DNA of 47,792 bases from Trueperella sp. (GCA_022783305.1 JALEWQ010000093.1:1-47792); one strand, 5' to 3'. Numbered from the stretch's first letter, positions 25,182-35,558 are shown. Notes: a model not told the origin generated them from the letters alone. Made by a program: numbers and translations.

Positions 25182-25218
25182 GTTTCTCTCAACGCCTCTC
25201 CAAGCCAGACAAACCAGC

Positions 25219-25281
25219 TTAATCAAGCGGCAACAAAGAAAGGACAACCCCTGAGAGCAAAGGTGCATTAGCGCGAGTCAT
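25219..25281 (-). CDS. Possible 20-aa leader peptide or gene remnant
   Basis: ATG 25281 is preceded by CGGAGG seven bases upstream and opens a 20-codon frame (MTRANAPLLSGVVLSLLPLD, then TAA). A half-conserved iron box with AT-rich -10-like sequence lies just upstream. It may be a leader ORF, or the truncated start of a gene displaced by the IS remnant. I recognise no family. Confidence 0.3.
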   Translation of the reverse strand: MTRANAPLLSGVVLSLLPLD

Positions 25282-25301
25282 GAAGACCTCCGAGTCAAGA
25301 T

Positions 25302-25320
25302 TAGATTATGGCTAACCTAA
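25302..25320 (-). promoter_or_regulatory. Second, half-conserved iron box
   Basis: On the minus strand TTAGGTTAGCC, one full half-site plus centre of the DtxR consensus, is followed by ATAATCTA, which departs from it; allowing one inserted base restores part of the symmetry. It precedes the 20-codon ORF. Confidence 0.45.
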
Positions 25321-25382
25321 CTCTTCCCCGGAGGCCTTCACCTATCTCAGATGTTCACAACCTCAAAGGAAGCACAGTACGC

Positions 25383-25682
25383 CTAGACCTTCGCGCGTCG
25401 GCATCGTAGGACGGACAGCCCGGCGCCGATCGCAGCCGCAAGGTTGAAGATCCACAGGAATCCCGTGGGCGCCAAGACCATTAGGAGGAATCCGGCGATT
25501 ATTACCCACGGCGCTTTCGTGACCCGCCCTACGCACACGCCGATCACACCGACAAGGGAAGCGATAGCGAACGGGTAAAGTTCGGTGGTTCCGCCCTGGT
25601 AAATAAATGCGACGTACGTGCCGTAGGCAACACCGCCGAGCCCGAAGAGGAAGGCGATTGCGAGAGCGAGGTTGAGCTTCAT
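25383..25682 (-). CDS. Small integral membrane protein, unknown
   Basis: The 99-aa protein has three or four hydrophobic segments: LALAIAFLFGLGGVAYGTYVAF (about 5-26), LYPFAIASLVGVIGVCVG (35-52) and VIIAGFLLMVLAPTGFLWIF running into LAAAIGAGLSVL (60-91). It ends in a basic tail (RCRRAKV). I recognise no family. Its ATG overlaps the stop of the preceding low-GC mini-gene as ATGA, suggesting coupled translation. No ribosome-binding site of its own is convincing, which supports coupling. It is followed by the intergenic region of the ECF operon. Confidence 0.7.
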   Translation of the reverse strand: MKLNLALAIAFLFGLGGVAYGTYVAFIYQGGTTELYPFAIASLVGVIGVCVGRVTKAPWVIIAGFLLMVLAPTGFLWIFNLAAAIGAGLSVLRCRRAKV

Positions 25683-25870
25683 AATATCGCCCGCTGACAG
25701 CTCGTAGCACTTGCAATATCTGCCGTTGGCGCATATCGCACAAATATGATTGGCACAACTGCTTCCCTCATTTGTTTTCCTCTAACATTAACAGCTGTAC
25801 ACTTATCCGAGATATCGTATTCAACTGCAATTTCGTTTCCCTCTTCAACAGCTGCATTTACCTCGACCAT
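25679..25870 (-). CDS. Low-GC mini-gene coupled to the small membrane protein
   Basis: This 63-codon frame begins MVEVNAAVEEGNEIAVEYDI and ends SATSCQRAIL; it has two Cys (DKC and TSC). A hand count gives about 44% GC, against roughly 60% or more in neighbouring genes, with codons such as AGA, ATA, TTA and GTT that the neighbours avoid. The stop overlaps the start of the next gene as ATGA, the best evidence it is translated. The open frame continues upstream past 25870 without a start until it enters the sixA gene in another frame. It could therefore be a truncated secreted-protein fragment rather than a full gene. No family is recognised. Confidence 0.45.
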   Translation of the reverse strand: MVEVNAAVEEGNEIAVEYDISDKCTAVNVRGKQMREAVVPIIFVRYAPTADIASATSCQRAIL

Positions 25871-25899
25871 AGTCGTTGCACAATCACCTTCTCCAGTTG

Positions 25900-26382
25900 C
25901 TACATCGGCGCCCGGATGAAGGCCTGTAGCGGGAGCGAACCCAGTACCAGCTGCGGCCAAGCGGTATCGACGCTGAAGACCGCGGCCGCAGACGTCGGGA
26001 AACCCGAAGCGAAGCCGGCCTGACCCTTTCCGTCCCACAGCTGGTAGGCGACCGCGGTCATGGTCGGTTCGTGCCCGAGCACCATGACCACGCGCTCGGT
26101 GGCGGCCGCGCGCAACAGCTCCACCACCTCGTCCCCGCCGGCCGAATACAGACCCGGCTCGACGATGCGTTCCCGAACGCGCAGGCCGCCGGAGGTCAAC
26201 GCCTCCAGGGTCTGCAGGGTTCGGGTCGCATCGGACACGAAGAGCTGGTCGACCTCACCGACGACGCGACCGATCTCTCCCCCAACGAAGCCGGCCTGGC
26301 GCTTGCCGTGATCGCTGAGCGGACGGGCGTGATCCACGCCGGCATGTCTAGCCTTCGCGTGGCGCATCAGAATCAGAGTCAT
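25900..26382 (-). CDS. SixA-like histidine phosphatase
   Basis: The 160-aa protein belongs to the histidine phosphatase (phosphoglycerate mutase-like) superfamily, SixA group. The catalytic RHG-type motif appears as LILMRHAKARH near the N terminus, followed by PLSDHGKRQA. The SDATRTLQTLEAL segment carries the phosphate-binding Arg, and VVMVLGHEPTM holds the second catalytic His. SixA members dephosphorylate phosphohistidine on signalling or PTS proteins; small-molecule phosphatase activity is also possible. It starts 9 nt after the ABC-F gene stop, so the two are probably co-transcribed. Confidence 0.88.
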   Translation of the reverse strand: MTLILMRHAKARHAGVDHARPLSDHGKRQAGFVGGEIGRVVGEVDQLFVSDATRTLQTLEALTSGGLRVRERIVEPGLYSAGGDEVVELLRAAATERVVMVLGHEPTMTAVAYQLWDGKGQAGFASGFPTSAAAVFSVDTAWPQLVLGSLPLQAFIRAPM

Positions 26383-26391
26383 GCCTTCAGC

Positions 26392-28008
26392 CTAGGCCAG
26401 AGAGATCAGCTCGATGTAGTCTTCCGACCATAGGTCCTCGTCCCCGTCAGGCAGGAGCAGCACCCGGTCGGGCTCAAGGGCACTGACAGCCCCCTCGTCG
26501 TGGGTGACGAGCACGACGGCGCCCTCATACTTGCGTAGCGCATCGAGGATCTTTTCCCGCGAGGCCGGGTCGAGGTTGTTCGTCGGCTCGTCGAGGAGAA
26601 GGACGTTCGCGCCGCTGGCCACGATCGTGGCTAGCGCCAGGCGGGTCTTCTCGCCGCCCGAGAGGACGCCGGCCGGCTTGTCGGCGTCGTCGCCGGAAAA
26701 GAGAAAGGAGCCGAGCACGCTGCGCACGTCGGTGTCCGTGAACTCGGTGGGCGCCGCGCGGCGCATGTTCTCATACACGCTCGCACCGGTGTCAATGAAC
26801 TCGTGCTCCTGGGCATAGTAGCCGAGCTTGAGGCCGTGGCCGTCGACAACCTCGCCGGTGTCGGGTTGCTCGACCCGAGCCAGCAGGCGTAGGAGCGTGG
26901 TCTTGCCGGCGCCGTTGAGGCCGAGGATAACGACGCGCGATCCGCGATCGATCGCCAGGTCCACACCCGCGAACACCTCAAGCGAACCGTAGGACTTGCT
27001 CAGGCCTTCCCCGCGTAGCGGCGTCTTGCCGCACGGCGCCGGGGTCGGGAAGCGTAGGTTCGCCACCCTCTCCGCCGCGCGCTCGGCCTCCAGGCCCTCC
27101 AGCATCCGCTCGGCGCGCTTCTCCATGTTCTGCGCCGCCACGGCCTTCGTCGCTTTGTAACGCATCTTGTCGGCCTGGGCCATGAGCGCGGCGGCCTTCT
27201 TCTGCGCGTTTTGCCGTTCACGACGCCGGCGCTTCTCGTCCGTCTCGCGCTGGAGCACGTACTTGTTCCATCCCATGTTGTAGACGTCGAGCGTGGAGCG
27301 GTTGGCATCCAGGTACCACACCGTGTTGACGGTTTCTTCAAGGAGCTGGACATGGTGGGAGACGATGACGTAGCCCCCGCTGTAGGCCTTGAGCCAGTCA
27401 CGCAGCCAGAGGATGGAGTCATGGTCGAGGTGGTTCGTCGGCTCATCGAGCAGGAGTGTCTCGGCGTCGGAGAACAGTACCCGGGCGAGTTCGACGCGAC
27501 GACGCTGACCTCCCGAGAGCGTCTCAAGCGGCTGGTCGAGCACGCGATCGGGTAGGCCGAGCGCGGCGGTGATGCGGGCGGCCTCGGAGTTGGCGGCCCA
27601 TCCCCCGGCGGCGGTGAACTCGGCATCTAGGCGCACGTAGCGCTCCATCGCCTTGTGTTGCTTGGGCCCGGTAAGGGTGGACATCTCGCGTTCGGCACGG
27701 TTGATCCGCGCGAGCATCTTCTCAATTCCGCGCACCGAGAGGATCCGCTCGCGTGCGATCTGGGTGAGGTCACCTTCGCGGGTGTCCTGGGGCAGGTAGC
27801 CGACTGTGCCGCGCCGGTGGATCGAGCCGCCGCGTTCGACGACGTCCGAGGTGGCCTCTTCGCCCGCCAGCAGGCGCAGCAACGTCGTCTTTCCAGCGCC
27901 GTTGCGTCCCACCAACCCGATCCGTTTGCCCCGATCGACGGTGAGGGAAACTTCGTTTAAAAAGACGCGCTCGCCGATGCGCATGTGAAGGTCCTGTCCC
28001 TGAATCAT
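26392..28008 (-). CDS. ABC-F family ATPase
   Basis: The 538-aa protein has two ABC ATPase domains and no membrane segment. Domain 1: Walker A GRNGAGKTT (about 34-42), signature LSGGQRRR, Walker B TLLLDEPTNHLD. Domain 2: Walker A GLNGAGKTT (about 354), signature LSGGEKTR, Walker B VLLLDEPTNNLD. The linker is a long, Arg/Lys-rich helical hairpin (residues about 235-305), the P-site tRNA interaction element of ABC-F proteins. These act on the ribosome as translation factors or antibiotic protection factors; nothing here distinguishes the two. The start lies six bases after a TAGACT -10 box, indicating a leaderless mRNA. Confidence 0.9.
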   Translation of the reverse strand: MIQGQDLHMRIGERVFLNEVSLTVDRGKRIGLVGRNGAGKTTLLRLLAGEEATSDVVERGGSIHRRGTVGYLPQDTREGDLTQIARERILSVRGIEKMLARINRAEREMSTLTGPKQHKAMERYVRLDAEFTAAGGWAANSEAARITAALGLPDRVLDQPLETLSGGQRRRVELARVLFSDAETLLLDEPTNHLDHDSILWLRDWLKAYSGGYVIVSHHVQLLEETVNTVWYLDANRSTLDVYNMGWNKYVLQRETDEKRRRRERQNAQKKAAALMAQADKMRYKATKAVAAQNMEKRAERMLEGLEAERAAERVANLRFPTPAPCGKTPLRGEGLSKSYGSLEVFAGVDLAIDRGSRVVILGLNGAGKTTLLRLLARVEQPDTGEVVDGHGLKLGYYAQEHEFIDTGASVYENMRRAAPTEFTDTDVRSVLGSFLFSGDDADKPAGVLSGGEKTRLALATIVASGANVLLLDEPTNNLDPASREKILDALRKYEGAVVLVTHDEGAVSALEPDRVLLLPDGDEDLWSEDYIELISLA

Positions 28009-28014
28009 TCCCCC

Positions 28015-28020
28015 AGTCTA
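28015..28020 (-). promoter_or_regulatory. -10 box of the ABC-F gene
   Basis: TAGACT on the minus strand ends six bases before the ATG at 28008. The intervening GGGGGA is too close to the ATG to be a normal ribosome-binding site. Confidence 0.5.
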
Positions 28021-28104
28021 ACGGGGTAAGGGAAGCAACCCCGACTCAGCATGTGTCGGAGGGACGTTATAGACTCGTGGTGATCGACACGAAAGGCGGC
28101 CGGT

Positions 28105-28986
28105 ATGACCTTCAATGACAACGCTCGGCTCAGCACGTCCGGGGTGAGCCGAGGCAGGCGCGGCGCCGCCGTTGGAGGCGGGATCGGCGGGTTTGGCCTG
28201 ATGGGAGTCCTTCTCTACTTTCTCCTCACCGGCACCCTGCCCGACTTCGGCCAGTCCTACGAGGCGCCCGTCCAGCGGGCGGACACGGCGACCAGCCTCG
28301 AGCAACTGTGCCAGACGGGCGCGGACGCGAACCGGCACGTGGAGTGCCGCATGGTGGGAGGGAAGAACTCGATCGATGACTTTTGGGGGCGCCAGGCGCC
28401 GCAGGAGCTCGGGATCCGCTACCAGCCGGCCTCCCTCAACCTCTTCTCCGGACAGGTCTCCACCGCCTGTGGCATGGGCTCCGCGCAAACCGGGCCGTTT
28501 TACTGCCCCGGCGACCAGACGATCTACATTGACGTGTCGTTCTTCGATCAACTCGACCAGCTCGGCGCGGATAATGCCCCGCTCTCCCAGCTTTACATCC
28601 TCGCCCACGAATACGGCCACCATATGCAGCTGCTGACCGGCGATCTCAACAGGGTCGACCACCGCTCCAGCGGCGAGAATTCCTCCATGGTTCGCTCGGA
28701 ACTCCAGGCCGACTGTCTTGCCGGCGTGTGGATCCATAACGCCGCCGCCACCACGGATGCTAACGGCACGGCGTTCCTCCGCCAGCCCACGCAGGATGAG
28801 TTACGCTCCGCACTGAGCGCCGCCCAAGCCGTCGGCGACGACCGCATCTACGAACATGCCGGTCTGCAAGCAAACCCGGACAATTTCTCCCACGGCTCTG
28901 CCGACAAGCGCATGGAGTGGCTCACCCGCGGCATCAACGGAGGCACATATGACACGTGCGACACCTGGAGTGTCGCACGTCCCTGA
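28105..28986 (+). CDS. Putative neutral zinc metallopeptidase (YpfJ family)
   Basis: The 293-aa protein is a membrane-anchored zincin of the YpfJ/KPN_02809 family. A Gly-rich N-terminal lead (SRGRRGAAVGGGIGGFG) precedes one membrane helix (LMGVLLYFLLTGTLP). The large extracytoplasmic part contains the zinc site ILAHEYGHHMQ (HExxH), with the downstream ELQADCLAGVW helix providing the third ligand. YCPGDQTIYIDVSFF is a further family signature. Substrate is unknown. AAAGGCGG lies upstream of ATG 28105, and TAGACT (28070-28075) is a plausible -10. The last codons fall in an 11-bp hairpin (28954-28980). Confidence 0.9.
   Translation: MTFNDNARLSTSGVSRGRRGAAVGGGIGGFGLMGVLLYFLLTGTLPDFGQSYEAPVQRADTATSLEQLCQTGADANRHVECRMVGGKNSIDDFWGRQAPQELGIRYQPASLNLFSGQVSTACGMGSAQTGPFYCPGDQTIYIDVSFFDQLDQLGADNAPLSQLYILAHEYGHHMQLLTGDLNRVDHRSSGENSSMVRSELQADCLAGVWIHNAAATTDANGTAFLRQPTQDELRSALSAAQAVGDDRIYEHAGLQANPDNFSHGSADKRMEWLTRGINGGTYDTCDTWSVARP
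28954..28980 (+). terminator. Hairpin inside the 3' end of the metallopeptidase gene
   Basis: ACGTGCGACAC (28954-28964) pairs exactly with GTGTCGCACGT (28970-28980) around a 5-nt loop, within the last codons. It may protect the mRNA 3' end or act in tandem with the next hairpin. Confidence 0.5.
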
Positions 28987-28991
28987 GTCCC

Positions 28992-29022
28992 ACGCTGGCC
29001 CTCACCGAGCGAGGGCCAGCGT
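28992..29022. terminator. Bidirectional terminator between peptidase gene and suf operon
   Basis: ACGCTGGCCCTC (28992-29003) pairs perfectly with GAGGGCCAGCGT (29011-29022) around a 7-nt loop. It sits between two convergent stop codons. The downstream U content is slight on either side. Confidence 0.75.
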
Positions 29023-29023
29023 C

Positions 29024-29344
29024 TTAGACGTTGAAGCCGAGGGCGCGAAGCTGGTCGCGTCCGTCGTCGGTGATTCGCTCCGGCCCCCACGGCGGAAGCC
29101 AGACCCAGTTGATTCGCAGGTCGTCGACGAGTCCGGCGACCGCCTGGCGCGCCTGCTCCTCGATGACGTCCGTCAACGGGCACGCTGCCGACGTCAGAGT
29201 CATGTCCGCAATCGCGCAGTTGCCTTCAAGCGTGATGCCATACAGCAGGCCCAGGTCGACAATGTTGACGCCCAGTTCGGGGTCGATCACGTCGCGCAGA
29301 GCCTCCTCGATGTCCGCGGTGCTCGGTGGAGTAACGTCACTCAT
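29024..29344 (-). CDS. sufT: MIP18/DUF59-family Fe-S assembly factor SufT
   Basis: The 106-aa DUF59 protein ends the suf operon. Family hallmarks are DVIDPELGVNIVDLGLLYGI, MTLTSAACPLTDVIEEQ with the conserved Cys, and INWVWLPPWGPERITDDGRDQLRALGF. SufT proteins assist Fe-S cluster maturation, particularly under high demand. ATG 29344 is preferred over the ATG two codons upstream because AAGGAG lies six bases before it. It follows sufU with a 32-nt gap. Confidence 0.92.
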   Translation of the reverse strand: MSDVTPPSTADIEEALRDVIDPELGVNIVDLGLLYGITLEGNCAIADMTLTSAACPLTDVIEEQARQAVAGLVDDLRINWVWLPPWGPERITDDGRDQLRALGFNV

Positions 29345-29376
29345 TGCCATCTCCTTATCTCCGGTTATCTCCAGCC

Positions 29377-29817
29377 CTATTCGAGGGCCTGATCGGTAGC
29401 GTCACGCAGGGCCATCCAGCCCAGTAGCGCGCACTTGATTCGCATGGGGAACTTCGACACGCCCTGGAAAGCAGAGGCGTCCTCCAGAAGGTCCGCGTCC
29501 TCATCCGAGATCGCCGCACCTTGGCCGTCCATCATGTGGCGGAACGTGCGGTAGAGCTGGTCGAACTCCTCGACCGTCTTACCCTCCACGAGCTCCGACA
29601 TGATGGAGATCGAGGCCTGAGAGATCGAGCAGCCGTGCCCATCCCACGCTAGGGCGATTTTGCCGTCATCGATGCTGACCTGCATCGTGACTTGATCGCC
29701 GCACGTCGGGTTAACCTGGAAGGACTCCCCCGCCGGCTCATCGAGCACCCCCGCGCCGTGACGCTCGCACGCGGCGTCGAGGATGATCTCCTGGTACATC
29801 TGTTCGAGTTCGTTCAT
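29377..29817 (-). CDS. sufU: SufU, zinc-dependent sulfurtransferase/Fe-S assembly protein
   Basis: The 146-aa IscU-like protein of the SufU subtype begins MYQEIILDAACERHGAGVL. It carries the metal/cysteine ligands NPTCGDQV, GHGCSISQAS and IKCALLGW. The extra ~18-residue stretch between the second and third Cys sites (RTFRHMMDGQGAAISDEDADLLED) separates SufU from IscU. In Gram-positives SufU takes persulfide from SufS via a zinc-coordinated Cys. It lies 4 nt downstream of sufS. Confidence 0.95.
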   Translation of the reverse strand: MNELEQMYQEIILDAACERHGAGVLDEPAGESFQVNPTCGDQVTMQVSIDDGKIALAWDGHGCSISQASISIMSELVEGKTVEEFDQLYRTFRHMMDGQGAAISDEDADLLEDASAFQGVSKFPMRIKCALLGWMALRDATDQALE

Positions 29818-29821
29818 CGCC

Positions 29822-31884
<2,063 letters not shown>

Positions 31885-31917
31885 GAGTTTTCTTCTTTTC
31901 TCTTTGAGGATCAATAG

Positions 31918-32226
31918 TTACAGCGTGAGGAGGACGCTTTCGCCGTCCACCCGCACCGGGTAGGTCTGGATCGGCTCGGTGGCCGGTGGGGAGAGCGGCT
32001 CGCCAGTTTCCACACTGAAGGCCGCGCCGTGACGAGTGCATTCGATTTCGTCATCGAAAACCTCGCCCAAGGAGAGCTTGAATCGTCCGTGCGAGCACTG
32101 ATTGTCCATGGCAAACCAGCGTCCGGCCTCGGTGTGGATCACCGCGATGTCCCTGCCATCCACGGTGAATCCCTCCACGGTTCCGGGATCGACGTCCGAC
32201 ACGGTACAGATCTGCACGTCGCTCAT
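31918..32226 (-). CDS. Rieske [2Fe-2S] ferredoxin-like protein
   Basis: The 102-aa protein is a single Rieske domain with the two cluster motifs CSHGRF and CTRHGAAF, i.e. C-x-H and C-x-x-H ligands. It resembles the ferredoxin component of non-haem iron dioxygenases (NirD/BphF type). Its place between sufD and sufC is conserved in actinobacterial suf operons, where it may carry electrons for cluster assembly or repair (inference). Its start overlaps the sufD stop by 4 nt. Confidence 0.93.
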   Translation of the reverse strand: MSDVQICTVSDVDPGTVEGFTVDGRDIAVIHTEAGRWFAMDNQCSHGRFKLSLGEVFDDEIECTRHGAAFSVETGEPLSPPATEPIQTYPVRVDGESVLLTL

Positions 32227-33356
32227 TCGGAAAGCTCCAACACGATGTCAAGCTCCTTCTCGATGGACTCCATGAGCTTGCTCTGAACCGACTCGACGCC
32301 GATCTGGTTGATCAACTCGGCGAAGAAGCCGCGCACCACGAGTCGTCGCGCCTGATCCTCCGGGATGCCACGCGAACGCAGGTAGAACAGCTGCTCGTCA
32401 TCGAATCGGCCGGTGGCTGACGCATGGCCGGCGCCCTCGATCTCGCCCGTCTCGATCTCCAAGTTCGGCACCGAGTCGGCCCGCGCGCCCTCGGTCAGGA
32501 CAAGGTTGCGGTTGAGTTCGTAGGTGTCCGTGCCCTCGGCGTTCGGCTGGATGAGCACGTCGCCGATCCACACCGAGTGGGCGTCCTCCCCTTGAAGCGC
32601 GCCCTTGTAGGTGGCGTTCGAGGTGCAGTTGGCCTGATTGTGGTCGACAAGCAGGCGATTCTCGATGTGCTGGCCCTCGTCGACGAAGTAAGCGCCCAGC
32701 AGGTTGAGCTCGCCGTTCTCGCCGCCGAAGTCCACCGACGTCGTCGTGCGCACGACGTCGCCGCCGAGGGATACCACGATGTGCTTGAGGTTGGCGTCGC
32801 GCGCCACGTGAGCGCGGTTGGAGGAGATGTGGACGGCGTCGTCGTCCCAGTCCTGGATCGTGACGAAGGTCAGGTGTGCGCCGCTCTCGACGTTGATCTC
32901 GATCCCCTCGGCCAGCCGCGCCGAACCGAAGTGGTTGATGACCACGGTCGCCTCGGAGAAGGGCTGGGCGTCGATGAGGAGGTGAAGGGCGGCAACGTCC
33001 TTCGAACCGGAGCCGTCGATAGTCACGACGACCTCGCGCTCCAGCTTCGTGTCCTTCGGCAAGGTCAGGACGTAGACCTCCCTCGCACTATTCCACGCCA
33101 GGGCAGCCACGCGGTCCTCGGGCGCCATGAGGCGGCCGATTCGGGTATCCTCGCGCGAAACTCTCTCGAGGAGGGAGGGCTCGGAAGCGCTGATCGCCGG
33201 CACCTCGCCGGAGACCTCGTCAGCGAAGAAGTCCTCCATGCGTTCGAGCGGCGTAAAGCGCCACTCCTCCTCGGTGCCCTGCGGGACCGGGAAGTCCCCT
33301 AGGTTAAAGGAGAGCAAACGCTCAGCTCGAGACGCTGCGGGTTGAATGGTAGTCAT
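32223..33356 (-). CDS. sufD: Fe-S assembly protein SufD
   Basis: The 377-aa protein is a scaffold partner of SufB and SufC. N-terminal helices (GTEEEWRFTPLERMEDFF) precede the right-handed beta-helix core. The C-terminal part, HASATGRFDDEQLFYLRSRGIPEDQARRLVVRGFFAELIN, is the SufC-docking region common to SufB and SufD. The conserved His of GAGHASATG is present. It starts by TGATG overlap with the sufB stop. Confidence 0.95.
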   Translation of the reverse strand: MTTIQPAASRAERLLSFNLGDFPVPQGTEEEWRFTPLERMEDFFADEVSGEVPAISASEPSLLERVSREDTRIGRLMAPEDRVAALAWNSAREVYVLTLPKDTKLEREVVVTIDGSGSKDVAALHLLIDAQPFSEATVVINHFGSARLAEGIEINVESGAHLTFVTIQDWDDDAVHISSNRAHVARDANLKHIVVSLGGDVVRTTTSVDFGGENGELNLLGAYFVDEGQHIENRLLVDHNQANCTSNATYKGALQGEDAHSVWIGDVLIQPNAEGTDTYELNRNLVLTEGARADSVPNLEIETGEIEGAGHASATGRFDDEQLFYLRSRGIPEDQARRLVVRGFFAELINQIGVESVQSKLMESIEKELDIVLELSE

Positions 33357-34795
33357 CAGCCAACGGATCCTTCCATCTGAAGAGCAATAAGGCGGTTAAG
33401 TTCGAGCGCGTATTCCATCGGGAGCTCACGGGCAATCGGCTCGACGAAGCCGCGCACAATCATCGCCATGGCTTCCGTCTCCTCGATTCCGCGGCTCATG
33501 AGGTAGAACAGCTGATCGGCCGACACCTTTGAGACGGTCGCCTCGTGGCCCATCTCGACGTCGTCAGTGCGCACATCCACATAGGGGTAGGTGTCCGAGC
33601 GCGAGATCTGGTCAACCAGCAACGCGTCACACAGCACGTTCGACTTCGAGTGGCGCGCGTTTTCGTTGACCTGAACCAGGCCACGGTACGAGGAGCGGCC
33701 GCCGCCGCGCGAAACGGACTTGGAAACGATCGAACTGTGCGTGTTCGGCGCATTGTGGACCATCTTCGAACCCGTGTCCTGATGCTGGCCCTCGCCGGCA
33801 AAGGCGATCGAGAGGGTCTCACCGCGCGCCTGCTCACCCATGAGGTAGACGGCCGGGTACTTCATCGTCACCTTCGAGCCGATATTGCCATCGATCCACT
33901 CCATGGTGCCGCCCTGCTCGACCATCGCACGCTTCGTGACGAGGTTGTAGACGTTGTTTGACCAGTTCTGAATGGTCGTGTAACGCACCCGGGCGTCCTT
34001 CTTGACGAAGATTTCCACGACTGCGGAGTGCAGTGAGTCCGACTTATAGATCGGGGCAGTACAACCCTCCACGTAGTGGACCGAGGAGCCTTCGTCGGCG
34101 ATGATGAGCGTGCGCTCGAACTGGCCCATGTTCTCCGTGTTGATGCGGAAGTAGGCCTGGAGCGGAATCTCCACGTGGACGCCCTTGGGGACGTAAACGA
34201 AGGAACCACCCGACCACACCGCGGTGTTCAGAGAGGCAAACTTGTTGTCGCCCAGCGGGATCGCTGTGCCGAAGTATTCCTCGAAGATCTCGGGGTAGTC
34301 CTTCAGGCCCGTGTCCGTGTCAAGGAAGATGACGCCCTGCTGTTCGAGGTCCTCGCGGATCTTGTGGTAGACCACCTCGGATTCGTACTGTGCGGCGACG
34401 CCGGCCACCAGGCGCTGCTTCTCGGCCTCCGGGATGCCCAGGCGGTCGTAGGTGCGCTTGATGTCCTGCGGAAGGTCGTCCCACGTGGTGGCGGTCTTTT
34501 CCGTGGAGCGCACGAAGTACTTGATCTGGTCGAAATCGATGCCGCTCAGGTCGGCGCCCCAGGTGGGCATGGGGCGCCGCTCGAACATCTTCAGCGCGCG
34601 CAGACGCTTGTTCAGCATCCATTCCGGCTCGTTCTTCAGCGCGGAAATATTGCGCACGACGTCCTCATTCAGGCCGCGTTGAGCGGACTCAGCGGCCGGA
34701 TCCTCGTCATGCCACCCGTACTGGTAATTGCCGATGGAGGCAATCGTTTCTTCCTGGGTCAAACCCTCGTTTGTACCCGGTGCGGTTTGGGTCAT
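33356..34795 (-). CDS. sufB: Fe-S assembly protein SufB
   Basis: The 479-aa core scaffold subunit carries [22 protein letters not shown] near the N terminus, a long beta-helix ([13 protein letters not shown] with a conserved Cys, [34 protein letters not shown]), and the C-terminal SufC-binding region [41 protein letters not shown]. The ATG at 34795 overlaps the sufR stop (TGATG) and has GGAAGGA upstream. The frame runs on to 35002 over sufR and is not coding there. Confidence 0.96.
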   Translation of the reverse strand: MTQTAPGTNEGLTQEETIASIGNYQYGWHDEDPAAESAQRGLNEDVVRNISALKNEPEWMLNKRLRALKMFERRPMPTWGADLSGIDFDQIKYFVRSTEKTATTWDDLPQDIKRTYDRLGIPEAEKQRLVAGVAAQYESEVVYHKIREDLEQQGVIFLDTDTGLKDYPEIFEEYFGTAIPLGDNKFASLNTAVWSGGSFVYVPKGVHVEIPLQAYFRINTENMGQFERTLIIADEGSSVHYVEGCTAPIYKSDSLHSAVVEIFVKKDARVRYTTIQNWSNNVYNLVTKRAMVEQGGTMEWIDGNIGSKVTMKYPAVYLMGEQARGETLSIAFAGEGQHQDTGSKMVHNAPNTHSSIVSKSVSRGGGRSSYRGLVQVNENARHSKSNVLCDALLVDQISRSDTYPYVDVRTDDVEMGHEATVSKVSADQLFYLMSRGIEETEAMAMIVRGFVEPIARELPMEYALELNRLIALQMEGSVG

Positions 34796-35535
34796 CAGTT
34801 TCCTTCCGAGACGCCGCCAAGTGGTGGCGGTGTTGTTGTTGCGCGCTCCTCGGAGCGCGCCGTTCGCGAACGAGTTCGCAAATTCTTGGGTAGCCCGAGC
34901 GGGATGTTCGTGGTGCACACGTGCCCGCCGGAGGCGATGGTGGACAGCCGTTGGATCGGCACGCCCAGTAGCCGGGCGAAGGCCTCCGTCTCCGCCTCGC
35001 ACAGAAGCGGATAATCCTCCGCGCTTTCGTGGATCGGACAGTGCCCCTGGCAGATCTGGATCGCCAGCGCGTTCGGTCCGCCCCGGCGAAGGGTAGCGAC
35101 ATAGCCGTCTCTATTGAGGGCGTCCGTGAGCGCTGCTGCGCGGGCAGCCGGTCCGGTGCCGGCGGCGTCGAGGATCGTCCCGTAACGTTTCATCAACGAC
35201 TCGGCGCGCGCCTGGATGAAGGCCTCCAGGCCTTCATCGCCCATGGCGTTGCGGACGAATTCGAGTGCATTACCCGCCAGATCGGAGTATCCCTGGCCGA
35301 GCTGGCTCTGGCCTTCCGCTGTGGCAACGTACTTGCGCGACGGGCGCCCGCGCCGGGTGTGCGTGCGTACCGGGGCGTCGTATTCCTCGATGAACTGATC
35401 GTCGACGAGCACCCCGATGTGACGGCGGACCGCGGCCGGGGTGAGCACCAGGATCTTGGCGAGTTCGCCGGCGGTGATTGGGCCACGTTCGACGATCAGA
35501 CGCAGAATCTGCCCGTATGTTCCTTGGTCATTCAC
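34795..35535 (-). CDS. sufR: Fe-S-binding transcriptional regulator SufR
   Basis: The 246-aa regulator has an N-terminal winged HTH ([37 protein letters not shown], then [14 protein letters not shown]) and a C-terminal sensor with cysteines at 162, 166, 179 and 207 ([22 protein letters not shown] and GGHVCTTN), the SufR cluster-ligand arrangement. With a cluster bound it represses the suf operon; cluster loss relieves repression. The Ser/Thr/Arg-rich C-terminal tail (after residue 215) looks disordered. It starts at GTG 35535 with GGAGGTGAAG upstream and is the first gene of the suf operon. Confidence 0.93.
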   Translation of the reverse strand: MNDQGTYGQILRLIVERGPITAGELAKILVLTPAAVRRHIGVLVDDQFIEEYDAPVRTHTRRGRPSRKYVATAEGQSQLGQGYSDLAGNALEFVRNAMGDEGLEAFIQARAESLMKRYGTILDAAGTGPAARAAALTDALNRDGYVATLRRGGPNALAIQICQGHCPIHESAEDYPLLCEAETEAFARLLGVPIQRLSTIASGGHVCTTNIPLGLPKNLRTRSRTARSEERATTTPPPLGGVSEGN

Positions 35536-35558
35536 TCACTTCACCTCCTTGCGCCATT

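Larger units (their letters stand above)
25041..25382. other. Intergenic stretch upstream of the ECF operon
   Basis: This 342-base region holds an iron-box promoter (25087-25121), an IS3-like transposase fragment (25110-25181), a 20-codon ORF with a good ribosome-binding site (25219-25281), and a second, half-conserved iron box (25302-25320). The second box is flanked by an imperfect inverted repeat: GAAGACCTCCG at 25282-25292 and CGGAGGCCTTC at 25329-25339. It looks rearranged compared with the tight spacing elsewhere. Confidence 0.6.
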
